From assembly GCA_002633005.1 (NCBI GenBank), contig NMRA01000235.1, forward strand, positions 194,328 through 258,327: a stretch of 64,000 nucleotides of DNA. Direction: 5' to 3'. Below the pieces are notes generated by a model that did not search any database, was not told where the DNA came from, and saw only the letters and a list, made by a program, of their open reading frames with translations. Both the position numbers and the translations under genes were made by a program. Positions within the stretch are counted from its first letter, which is position 1; every line of letters begins with the position of its first letter. Shown piece by piece: positions 54,015 to 64,000 of this stretch. This DNA comes from Phoronis australis (taxonomy: Eukaryota; Phoronida; Phoronidae).

Positions 54015-54038
54015 TTTATTTTGACTAAATGTTTTATT
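54015..54038 (-). terminator. Candidate polyadenylation signals of the homeobrain gene
   Basis: Two forward tttatt hexamers (54015-54020 and 54033-54038), AATAAA on the minus strand, about 590-610 bases beyond the stop codon. They would give a 3' UTR of about 0.6 kb. Use is inferred. Confidence 0.3.
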
Positions 54039-54625
54039 AGTTAGTTTCACTACGCACGGTACAAACGACTGAACAACACATCCAAGCAAACACTGACGGA
54101 GTATTAATATTGTTCAATATTGTTCAATATTCCATAAAATAAATATTCGTTGATACGTTGACACGTAACCTAATATCGACATGATATAAAATTAATAGAT
54201 TTAACAATGTTATTTTACAGATCTGTACAATTCTTAACATGATAACAATAACACACTGCAATAATAACTTAAACCATTTTAGAACCGTTTAAAAACAGTC
54301 CTTCGTAATGTAGTGACCTAACTCAGGTCTCCATCGTGTTTTTGCTCGTGCACCTAGTTCAGTGCTACAAGCGCTACCCCACGCAGTCAGCACCACAGCT
54401 AAAACAAAGCAAGTGTCACTTGGCCATGGACTTTTCAAGCTGTTGAATTCTATGTGCATTCCTTGTAAGCACCGGAAGTCTAGTGGTTGTCATGACAACA
54501 CTCAGGCGCTCAATGGGCACCTATCTCGTGTTTATGTTAAGGTATCTGGGCTCAGACTAGACTGAGGCGTTTAAAGAATCGCAAAATGAAAGTACGAACA
54601 GTATACTACGAGAACATCCGTGACC

Positions 54626-55111
54626 TTACGCATTTAACAGGGTATTGTGTTCTTTAGCCCTATGACGTAGTGAGTCTATGCTAGTCTTTCTCAAGTCCAA
54701 AGACGTTTGTTCCCTTTGACCACCCGAAGGCAGTGGTAACGAAGCACTTGGATGTGATGCGGCAAGCATGGCGGCGTGATATGGCGACGGTGCCGCCACT
54801 GCCGCCGATTTTACAGTGGCTGCCTGAGCTTGATACAATTGAGCCAAGGCCGATAGGCTGCCCACGTGAGGCACCGTCATCATTAAAGGACTGTATGCCA
54901 AAGCACCGGGAAGTGTGCCCGCGGCCAACGCTGCCCAGGAGGCCGGGTCTGTCATGGTTGCTGAAAGCCCCGGGATCAACCACGGTGATGGAAGTCTTGA
55001 CAAATCTCCTCGCAATGGTGAAATCTGGTCCACTTCAATGTAATTAGGGCTGTCGCGTCCCATCGCCTTTTCTCGCTTGCGCCATTTGGCACGTCTGTTC
55101 TGGAACCAAAC
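54626..55111 (-). CDS. hbn: homeobrain exon 4: end of homeodomain, Ala/Pro-rich region, OAR
   Basis: Opens with [20 protein letters not shown] after the acceptor tttcttag. The middle is Ala/Ser/Pro-rich ([20 protein letters not shown]), as is common in PRD-class C-termini. Ends with [18 protein letters not shown] and TAA. Confidence 0.93.
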   Translation of the reverse strand, partial: VWFQNRRAKWRKREKAMGRDSPNYIEVDQISPLRGDLSRLPSPWLIPGLSATMTDPASWAALAAGTLPGALAYSPLMMTVPHVGSLSALAQLYQAQAATVKSAAVAAPSPYHAAMLAASHPSASLPLPSGGQREQTSLDLRKTSIDSLRHRAKEHNTLLNA

Positions 55112-58100
55112 CTAAGAAAAATGAAAGTTATTTTAGTTCAGTGTAAGCACATCTACGACACCTAAAGAAATGTGATTTTTGGAAAATAAAATCGTTGCCT
55201 TTCTCGGATACGATCACAAGCAAATACTCCTGTCGTTGTGACGCAGTAGATGAGGACAAGTCAATTGACGATTTTTTGATGAAAGAGTTTAAGCAAAGAA
55301 CTGGCTGGCTAGTCCTTGGTCTTCTCTTTATTGGTCATCTTGGGCTCCTTGTTGTTATCGGTCATATTGTTGCATTTCTGCCTGACCTTTGGGGTTTGTT
55401 AACTTGCTGTATTAGCCTTCTTGTACATCACTGCTACCGTAGAAGAGGCGAATACCGCGAATTTGACAGAGTCTACGTGGACATTGAGTTGTGCTATACG
55501 GGCAAAGTCGTATTTTAACCAGTTTTAGGTTGCGAAGAGACAAAATACCGAATTTCCACAATCCCTGGAAAACCTAGATAGGACAACGAGGTCGATTGTA
55601 TCTAGCCATGAACACTAGGATTAGATGGTGAACTGAATCGTTAATGAACTGATTAAGTCTCGACAAAGATATGTGACTAATGACAAGAGGTGGAATCTTA
55701 CTAATAGCCGAGTTACAACATGACGGTAAATTATCTGTCGTAATTAGAGCGTTTTACCGGCAAGAGTCTTGTTATTACAACCTTAAATTGTCAGCTTCTC
55801 TGTGACTCAATTCGCATAGCTAAATTAGATGTTCGGATGTTAAATTGATACTTTGATAATCACCCCTCATGTCGTTGCGCAATCTTTAAACTCAGCTTGA
55901 TTTTTCGGTCATAAATACGGATTAATGCTTTAAACCTTTCAAGGCCTGACTGTGCAATTTTTTTAGAGCAAAGTCTTAGTTTTAATTTAATTTCAATATT
56001 AGGCAGTGTGCAAGTCATGAAATAAGTGATTTTGTTAAACGCACATAGGAGTAGATAAGTTCACTAAAAAGACACACATGCACAGCTCTGAAGGTGGTAC
56101 CCCATTTTTTTATTTCTCTCGACGTTTTGTCAGCAAAAGGTTCACATCGACTGAATTCGAGACCCCCATTTTCAAGGCTGGGTGCGCGCATGGTATCAAT
56201 ACAATACAGTGTAGTACAATACAATATTTCATTTTTAATCTCAAGTTTATATGTCAATTATTTCGATTTTATTTCTGTGACAAATATTGTATGTAATTTA
56301 CAGCACTCCCTAAACTCATCTTCTTCATCAGGTAAAATTATTTTTGTAAAAGTACCGATTTCTCGAACTGTAACCAAATTATACGATTTGTAATTACACT
56401 TTTCAAATTCAAATTTTCTTCGTTGATAATGTCTCTGTTAACTTAATTAAAAGGAAGCGTAGAAATGCTTTTACATTTCTCAAGACTTGATGAGTGAGTT
56501 CTCGCGGTCGTCACCGCGGGCGTCGTCTGTGAATGAACCGGAAATTGCTTGGCATGTGTCGCAAAAATTGACGGACACTCGTGGACTAATAGAATTTTAA
56601 TAACTGAAATTTGATAAATCACAGCATTCGCAAAGCATTTCAACTGGTTAACTGAAACCATGGTTGTATAATGCGTTTAATAGAATTTCCAATTAACCAT
56701 TGATTTTTCAATGTAGTGTTAATATAATTTGCGGTCTTTCAGATCTCTTACTCATAGTTTGAATCCTATTTGATCGTATGTCGACGCATTATTTTCGATT
56801 ATTTTTAATAAAACTCATTAAATTAGTATAGAATGTTCAATATACGCAATAAAGCTAACGTCCCACACTCAGATCCTTGTGTGTTCTTGGTCTAATGATA
56901 TCTTTCAAGAATCTTTGTTTAAATCAATTAAGCACAATCGTTCCAGTCCATTTAAGACACTTAACAGTTTTAATATGAAATATATTGAAAGCAAGGCACA
57001 GCGTGCGATGTGTTCCTTTAATTAACCAAGTCAATTGGAAATATATTCTAAATTGAATTTTAAATAGCTCTCAATTCGTGTGCACAGAGAGTGCGACTGA
57101 AGCGTTAGTTCCGATTTGCGCAAAATCGTTGGCGAGAATGATCAATTTCCTGAACACAAATTCTGAAAACATTGAACGAGCGCAGCATGTCTCGATTTTG
57201 AAAAGCTTCTCGTGTTGTTCATCACTGGGGACCCGCCGAGATAATGTGTTTTGTGTTGGCAGTAATACAGGATCGTTTTTTAATTTTGTGGCTTAGGCGT
57301 TTTCACCGAGGCAGCCAAGGACTGGACATACCTCACGGACATAAGACGACAAGTAACAAGGGAGATAAGTGACGTTAATGAATGGTTTTAATGTTGCATT
57401 TATTCCTGAAGCTCCTATCGTTAACGACTGGCTGATTTGTAACTGTACGGCTAATTTTCTGGATAATGTCAGCGGTCATCTTTTCTTAATCCGACCAATC
57501 AAATAAAAGGAGTTTTGTTGCGACCCATTCATAAGTCCCGCGGACTGACACGAATGAACGTATGCTGATCCTAATTCGATATAATTTCCATCGCATAATC
57601 GTGTAAGAGTGACGCGATGCGAGAGATATATTATAACAACTTGTCATGTAAGGCATCCAAGAATTGTGTATATTGTAACTAAACAAAACTGCAACGCATG
57701 TATCGAACTAGATCCATTCCCAGGCTACCGAAGGACACTCATCCTGAATCTAATAGAAGCCATCCTCTGACAGAATAGGAGTTTAGGAAAGGTGAAACTT
57801 ATAAATGCTGGATCTTCAATAGAAATGTTATGCTTTTTTACAACCTTGGAGCGGGCGATTGACAAAAGCATAATTGTTTTCTGCGTGCTTGCGTTTCCCA
57901 CTGGCATAAAAGTTATTCTTCAATTGTAGTGGTCGTTTAGTCGCGACACCGCAAGAATTTTAAACAATCAAATGTTAAGCTTCTATTTTAAAAACCTATG
58001 AATTGATATCGTGTTGAATTATCATCGGTTACAACTAAAGGGGTCTCTGTCAAAATTTGTTTCAGGTAGTTTTTCACACAATGAATTAGATTGTACGCCA

Positions 58101-61100
58101 AAAAACAGTCTCTACCTGCACGCGCGCTTCGCTGAGATCCAACCGCATTGCCAGATCCTCCCGTGTAAACACATCCGGGTACTGTGTCTTTTCAAACGCC
58201 CTCTCGAGTTGATGAAGTTGGTAGGTGGTAAATGTTGTGCGATTCCTTCGTACCTGCACACGAAAGGAGAATACTGCACTTGCTAACGTGAGAAGAAAAT
58301 GTGATTAACTTGATTCATTTTTATGTCCAAGAAGAGTGAATTACTGATACTCACGCTGCAACACTGTCAAAATTCCTGACCGCTTTATAATTCAGATAAG
58401 TTTTCAACTAAAAAGGAATAAATTGTAAGTTTGTGAAACAAGAATTATGTGTCATCCTACAGAAAAGGCTCACCTTTCTTGGTTTGTCAGCGTTTTCGTT
58501 GTTTTCTTCGTCGCTGAAACTTCGACTGTCGTAGTCGATACTGACACTAGATGGCGACATCTGTGGGCTAAAAGCGGGTGGGCTACCAGTATCTGAAACA
58601 CAACGTCAACAAATATTAAAGTAGACCCACGTACGCTGACTTGAAACAGACCATTACATCGACCACCATGATTATTTCTATTTCTATTTTGTTGCTGTGC
58701 GTTACGGAAGATAACTGAATCATGCTATGCATCACTTACCAATATATGCCCGTTGTCAAAGTAAATATTTAAATGCCATGTGAAATTGATAGAAACTAAC
58801 GCTCTTTTTCTCCATTCCTGATGATGGTCGCATTTCTGAAGCGTGAAACTTTTTATTGCTCGCCGCACAGAACAGAGCCTCCTAGTGGTATTATTTTGAA
58901 GGCAATTATATCAATTTTTGACTTTGCAGGTGTTCGCTAAAGGCGCCACGAGACGATCCCCGGCTGGGAGGTCCTACTTAATTAGACGACGTGACACCTC
59001 ACAGCTACTAACTATGCAATACACTGCATTCATTGATGTTAATTAAAAATCAATCGATTACGCATTGTTGATCTCTGACATAGAGTATCGGTAACTCTCA
59101 CCACCGAACTCAGATTTAGTGAAAGAATTACGGTCGGAAAAGACACCTAAATTTGTTGAACAGAAATGTCGCAAGTTGATTTTAGAGTAAACTACTTTCA
59201 TCGTTTTGAAAAACCTCGTAGTGAGTGTGAAAGAACAATTCCATTTCCAAATCGTCTTCATCTGAATATCATAAATCTGCGCTGAGTATACACACATATA
59301 TAAATATATATATATATGTATGTATATATATAATTACATATATCGCGACATCTTGCTTCAAGTTGATGTTGCGTTTTTGGGCGGTTGTCGTGACTACGTA
59401 ACGCTTATCGGTTCTTGTATGTACAGAAATAGTACAACGGTAACAACGAGGACAACAATTTCCGACGAGAGGAATGCGCAAAATCACCCATGTGTTCAGA
59501 TTCACGCGACACAAATTCTGTGAAAAACTTTTGATTTGCACCATTTGCCGTTGTACAATTGGTCTCGGCTTTTTCGTTGGGCTAATTAGAAGCGACTTCT
59601 GGACAGGCTCAATACGGCTTGACCACTGGTCATTCCATGCTCCAAGACTATTCTCAAGCAATAGCGAGCTGCAAGTTCTTCGAAAACTCAAACATTTACT
59701 TCTTATCAGAGTAAAACAGCATTAAAGAGAAGTGGTCGATATCAAGAATCGTTATTTTTTCGACAGGCGGCGTGTTTACGAGTCTTAGGCGCCCGTTCTT
59801 GCTCATTAATCCCGCCATTTTGATACTTTTGTCGTCTGCTTGCCACTTGGATGAATTGACTTTCATATAAAGAGCTTTGTATACACAATAGCAAACTTTC
59901 TTCCTAATTAGGAGGGTATTAGGAGGGTATACGGGCCATAGAATAATCCCTCATGTTACTTGACCATCACGACATCATAAGCCAATTTGTAGCTCTATCT
60001 GAACCTATTGTACAATATACTGTTTGATCCCACCGTTACTTGTACAACAATGGTCCAATAGCGAAATGTTTACCGTACTTTGCCTGAGTATTGTGTCACC
60101 AGTCATAGGCGGTGTTATATTGACGTTCTAATTAACAGGACCAGCGCTACCAATGCTTGAGATAGATAATTGATAATTCTTGAACAAAGGAGCGCTTAAT
60201 TACTGTGATCTAATTCATAGATATGCAATGTTTATTTGTGCAACTGTTGTCATTGACGATTATCTGTAAACAACAACATTTGGACTTTATGAAGAAACAA
60301 CAGTTTATCGATTTCCGTTTGCCCAAATTTAACTGTTTAGCACGCATTGTAAGTTACTGGTTCACTTAAAGATCTAGACCTTAATGAGTCAACTAATTCA
60401 TGGAAATACGAAGCATGTTATTCGATGTAATACTGACTCCGCTAAAATTACTTTCACCAGAAGGCTTGATACCGCTCAACTGAAGTTAAAAAAATCCAGT
60501 ATGTTACGACCATGGTTATGTTGTGAAGAGTAAAACGGCAAACCGCTGTTTAATTATTAAGGCATTAAGTGAAGGACAAAGAGAGAATATACAAAGCTAA
60601 TTGCGATTACGTAATAAACACAACATGAGGGCTATGAATATGACGGTCATTAAAAGTTTTAAAAGAGATGCGAGTTAATTAGTAGAAGTAGACGCAGACG
60701 ATTTGAATAGTGTTATAATTGAAATCAAAGGGTTATTAATTTTCATGAGGCGGCAACCTCTAAATAATGCATTAATGTACTTGATAAGTTATTATTTTAT
60801 AATTTAACGAATTCTAATTACCCTCTCTCAGCGAGGATCGAAGACAGAGCGAGTGGATGGTCTGACTGAATGGTTTATTTGAGGTGTAAAAATCCATTTC
60901 AATGCACAACGGATTATGGCGCAACTTCTGACGACAATCGGATGTCCTTGGTAAACGTGTGAGGCATAGCTAATGACTGCTCTCAGAGGAAGAAGTCACG
61001 AAATGAGCCACCGTGACGAACGAGGCACACTCGTGTTACAGCCGTACAGGTGTTTTCACCAGATGATTGTGTCTTATACTAAGTACATAATCTGGTGCAC

Positions 61101-61726
61101 TGGGCTGCGTTGAAAATCTAACGGCTATGACATTCAAGGCAATATACAGAACGATTGCTTCTAATGCGACACCGGGTTTGTGGGAGCCAATATGCTTGAA
61201 TTGTTTTCTATTTTCTTAATTTTAGCACGTAATTTGAAAATAAACAAGCATTTTCGGGCTATCGTGTTATCGAAGCTAAACAACTCTTAGGCTCGTAAGA
61301 TATTCATTTCCTTTAATCGGTTACAGTTTTTGATCTCTCGGAATTGTTTTTGATCAACTATATGATAATACTACAAATACCAAATAATTGCTGTTTGCTC
61401 AATACGCTACGTCACTCCAGGTTTGTTTCCAAAATGTGTTTTACATGCTGAGTTAAATTCCGTGAAACATATACAATAACTCTATCACTGAGAAATATAT
61501 CAATACAGTTTTCAATACAGTGTAGGTACTATCTAACTCAACATAGAATTCGTACTAATATTCGTTAACAAGAACATGGCGGCATATTTTCTTTACCTAT
61601 GTACTCACCTGGGTGTGGAACACGATTGCTACCAAGAATACTGTCGATGCTGTATGATATTCTTTTAGGCGACTTCGTTTCGGAGCTGAATGCTGTCAAA
61701 TTTTGTTTTTCAGCTGTCGATTCCAT
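54626..61726 (-). CDS. hbn: Homeobrain-type PRD-class homeobox transcription factor, four exons
   Basis: Nuclear DNA-binding regulator, in other animals linked to anterior neural development. Exons on the minus strand: 61609-61726, 58474-58592, 58116-58253, 54626-55111; GT-AG, phases consistent, 286 residues. An eh1-like octapeptide YSIDSILG (residues 25-32) is a likely Groucho-binding repressor motif. The homeodomain spans residues 80-139: [45 protein letters not shown], then [14 protein letters not shown], with Gln at position 50. [20 protein letters not shown] closely matches Drosophila homeobrain rather than Rx, Arx or Alx. The intron at homeodomain position 46/47 is typical of PRD-class genes. 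An OAR motif ([12 protein letters not shown], 269-280) ends the protein. The start is the only ATG in that exon's frame with a full N-terminus. Confidence 0.93.
55195..55518 (+). CDS. Uncertain 107-residue open frame with hydrophobic segments
   Basis: Lies antisense within the homeobrain intron. ATG to TAA reads with an acidic start ([20 protein letters not shown]), then [20 protein letters not shown] and a second hydrophobic stretch, then [14 protein letters not shown] know no homologue and see no promoter or splice evidence. It may be chance or a small membrane protein. Confidence 0.15.
   Translation: MPFSDTITSKYSCRCDAVDEDKSIDDFLMKEFKQRTGWLVLGLLFIGHLGLLVVIGHIVAFLPDLWGLLTCCISLLVHHCYRRRGEYREFDRVYVDIELCYTGKVVF
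56063..56193. mobile_element. Truncated copy of the 36-kb MITE, inverted
   Basis: Matches 36105-36244 in reverse: agacacacatgcacagctct, ggtaccccat, gttttgtcagcaaaaggt, ctgaattcgagacccccatt, and the terminal ctgggtgcgcgcatgg. As at 36 kb, a tacaatacagtgtagtacaa repeat lies directly outside the end, so this repeat travels with the family. The other terminus is missing. Confidence 0.75.
58116..58253 (-). CDS. hbn: homeobrain exon 3: homeodomain helices 1-2 and start of helix 3
   Basis: Exactly 46 codons, phase 0 at both ends, from VRRNRTTF to SEARVQ. Acceptor ttcgtgtgcag, donor gtagag. Confidence 0.94.
58474..58592 (-). CDS. hbn: homeobrain exon 2
   Basis: Encodes [20 protein letters not shown], an acidic run [12 protein letters not shown] and the basic KPRK preceding the homeodomain, which may act as part of a nuclear localisation signal. 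Acceptor gttgtgtttcag, donor gtgagc. Confidence 0.88.
58593..61608 (-). other. homeobrain intron 1
   Basis: A 3-kb intron, AT-rich, with a TA-rich microsatellite at 59293-59344 and a short ttaggagggta duplication near 59911. Developmental enhancers are common in such introns but cannot be recognised from one sequence. Confidence 0.6.
59293..59344. repeat. TA-rich microsatellite
   Basis: Alternating cacata, tata and tgta units. Intronic in homeobrain. Confidence 0.8.
61609..61726 (-). CDS. hbn: homeobrain exon 1 with eh1-like motif
   Basis: ATG at 61726 opens [20 protein letters not shown], then [19 protein letters not shown]. The donor is a strong gtgagt. The split codon joins exon 2 as Asp. 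YSIDSILG in this position is characteristic of homeobrain and related PRD-class genes. Confidence 0.9.
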
Positions 61727-61887
61727 GGTGTTGGACGCTGGAAGAAGGAATGTAGCTACCGTCTAAATGTAAGATCTCGCGAGACAAATATCGTAACTAC
61801 AGCGTGTCACTTGAAAAGCGTGTTTCCCAAAGTCAGTGATACCTGTAGAGAGTTGTGTGGTGATACTGATTTCCCGAGTGTGTAAAC

Positions 61888-61980
61888 TGTATATTATATC
61901 TCAATATCGTAATCGCCTATTGTCGCTAGCTTATTGTTCGTCAATCAACAGTCAAGGGTTTCCCGCTCTCTGATTGGTCA
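61888..61980 (-). promoter_or_regulatory. Candidate homeobrain core promoter (CCAAT and TATA-like)
   Basis: On the minus strand, gaccaatcagagag (inverted CCAAT, about 61970-61981) is followed about 70 bases later by gatataatataca (about 61889-61902). The TATA-like element is 165 bases upstream of the ATG. The arrangement is classical; use is inferred. Confidence 0.35.
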
Positions 61981-61981
61981 A

Positions 61982-63880
61982 CAGATATGTCATTGAATAT
62001 CCGTGTCGCTACAAACTGGGGCTCGCGATGGAGTCGTTCTTATGGCAATATCCAGCAAACGAAATCGAATAATCACATAATAATGTAAAATCGATAATCG
62101 AGTATAAAGTTAAGAGGAAATTACAAAGCACGTGCTTTGCTTTTTGAAAGAAGTTCATTTCAACCTGAAATTTACCACGAGATTATTTCAATGGTTGTTT
62201 GTTGGTGATAGAAATGTTATATCTGAAAACTATTGTAAAACTGTTTTCTAAATTAATATACGCTATTTTTCCAATCTTAATTATTCATTATCTCCCCTGC
62301 TTGCTGTTCTGTCTGTAAGAAGCGCTTTCAGACTTTAGTAATTCTGCCAGGATACACGAAAATCTCGTTTTTGAACGTGTTAACAGCATTGGTATATCTT
62401 GGATTTGTGAACATTTGTAGTTTTCTGAAATGTATGCATTTTTTCTTTAGATAACTTAAAAGTATACGTGTCTATAATCGGAATTCGGTACATAGTATTT
62501 ATTTATAACTATTTAATTTGCTAAACAGTTTTTTGTTAATATTACCCAAACGTCACTGTGGTCTCTCCATCCTAACCATGCCGTCTCTTGCAGAGCTCTC
62601 TCGAGGGGCCGTGACCAACAGAGGTCTATCCTCTAATGGCCAATTACCTGTGATTATACCCCCGATGTATCTCCTGGTTGGCCAGGGAGCGGCCAAAGTT
62701 GTTTTGAGAAAATAATCCACCCTTAATCTTTTCTGGCTATGAGACGCCTGTTATTCACGCAATTACGCCTCCTTTAAGAATTAACAACCCGGGTTGCATA
62801 GCTGTCATTTATTATAATATTACCTGGAGTGAAATGAGTTAATGTTAAGAAGCATGTGAAACAAGCTGAGCCATCAAATTGCCACGAGTACCAGAGGGGG
62901 TTCTTCGAATAGGGATCTGTAAAATTAGGATAAACACGGTGAGAATGAAGGCGGTAGGCTTATGCATGTAATCTGACTAAATTGTCACGGTTATTTACGT
63001 TCGGAGATGACGCTAATTGGACACAATGAGTTTGTGAAATCATCGGTTTTCGCCTGCTGCGATAGTCATGCCTCGGCCTACCAGATCTTTTCTGTTTTTC
63101 CACTCGGAATGTTCGAGGGAATTCTTATTACATTCCGAGCCGTGTCCATGCTCTGTAATCTCCTTTAAGCCGTGTCAACGGTTTAAGGTGACATCTTTGC
63201 TTCTGATATCAAATCGCACGATACAATCGCTAAAGAGAATAAAGTAAAAGGCGATTGAAACGACACAATGCAATGAATTAAAGGAACTCCCGCAACAAAC
63301 CAAGCGTATCGTCAGTTTAGCTTTTGTTAAAAAGTGTGACGTCACTTCCGCAGAGCTAATGTATCATGTAAGTTTTTATGTTTAACCGTTCTCTATTCTC
63401 CTGAAGAACAACTGTTTATTGACAAAAGATGAGAAAACACTGCATGAATACGGACCAGCTTTAACCAATTTGGTTGAATTTTGTTTCAGAAACGTGGAAA
63501 TCAATACAAATTTATACGAAGTTATCCGTTAAAATGACTAAAATTGCCAAGACATGCTTTTGAGCTAGAGTCGTACTGAGGTTACTACAGTTGGTACGAA
63601 ACTACAACAGCCGGAGATGAGAGGGTTTAACTTCAGTTGGCGAGGGGTGGGGTGGTCAGTATGTAGAACATAATGAAGGTACACTCCCGCCCTTGCCATA
63701 TTAAATGACAACATAGATTTACAATTTTCACCAAAATACGGAAACTAAGGACTTCTCGCCGAAATATCGATTAATTTTCTAGTGGTTTTCAATTAGTTTT
63801 CTGATTTTTGACGTGTTAAGAAAATCGACAACATTTCTTGAGAACTGCACTGTACATTACTCTCATTTATGAAGAACAAA
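61982..63880. other. Upstream flank of homeobrain, no supported gene
   Basis: AT-rich sequence without recognised genes. A weak candidate exon at 62578-62715 is discussed among the findings. Regulatory DNA of homeobrain is expected here. Confidence 0.4.
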
Positions 63881-63890
63881 TTCATTATTA

Positions 63891-63901
63891 ATATCATCAT
63901 T

Positions 63902-63958
<57 letters not shown>

Positions 63959-63990
63959 GTCATCATCATCATCATCATCACCATCATCAT
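63891..63990. repeat. ATC/GAT trinucleotide microsatellite
   Basis: About 30 units of atc with a few interruptions (cctagt, cacc) at the end of the window. The minus-strand poly-Met frame through it is an artefact. Confidence 0.95.
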
Positions 63991-64000
63991 CATGGTACCG

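Larger units (their letters stand above)
55112..58115 (-). other. homeobrain intron 3
   Basis: A 3-kb intron splitting the homeobox at position 46/47. Contains the uncertain open frame at 55195-55518 and a truncated MITE copy at 56063-56193; otherwise AT-rich with nothing recognised. Confidence 0.6.

Noticed and set aside
59269-59691. 140-codon minus-strand frame
   Set aside because: Contains the TA microsatellite, no family resemblance, and lies in the homeobrain intron.
63793-63993. Poly-methionine open frame
   Set aside because: Trinucleotide microsatellite read on the minus strand.

Overview
The window is nuclear DNA from an animal, most likely a marine invertebrate. Genes are split by GT-AG introns, intergenic DNA is AT-rich, and minisatellites, foldback/MITE-like elements and tRNA-derived SINEs are frequent. 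It carries a homeobrain-type homeobox gene, a family retained in many invertebrates and, to my knowledge, missing from vertebrates, next to strongly animal-type RPS17 and CSPG4/NG2 genes. A non-vertebrate deuterostome or a lophotrochozoan fits; I cannot name the species. There is no prokaryotic, viral or CRISPR content.

Layout: (1) 0.6-5.8 kb, + strand: ribosomal protein S17, five exons with a first exon holding little more than the ATG. (2) 5.8-8.8 kb: convergent intergenic DNA with minisatellites and a 297-base gap. (3) 8.9-19.9 kb, - strand, probably reaching 23.9 kb: a CSPG4/NG2-type transmembrane proteoglycan with two LamG domains, a small Cys-rich EGF-like module, 15 CSPG repeats, one membrane span and a C-terminal QYWV. 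(4) 24-35 kb: no supported gene, but many repeats including a 902-bp foldback element. (5) 35.5-47.5 kb, + strand: a ten-exon gene for a coiled-coil protein of about 627 residues that I do not recognise. (6) 47.5-54.6 kb: its probable 3' UTR and a decayed LINE reverse transcriptase. (7) 54.6-61.7 kb, - strand: a four-exon homeobrain gene with eh1, Q50 homeodomain and OAR motifs. (8) 61.7-64 kb: its upstream DNA, ending in an ATC microsatellite.

The genes do not form a functional pathway: a housekeeping translation gene, a cell-surface adhesion proteoglycan, a probable cytoskeletal or scaffold protein and a neural transcription factor. Single-base N joins mark assembly seams. Two of them are flanked by near-identical duplicated sequence and create a false in-frame duplication in CSPG4 and a false partial exon in the coiled-coil gene. 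I found no convincing new molecular system; the most useful observations are the seams, the EGF-like module, the two-copy foldback family, a Harbinger remnant and the large intronic satellites.
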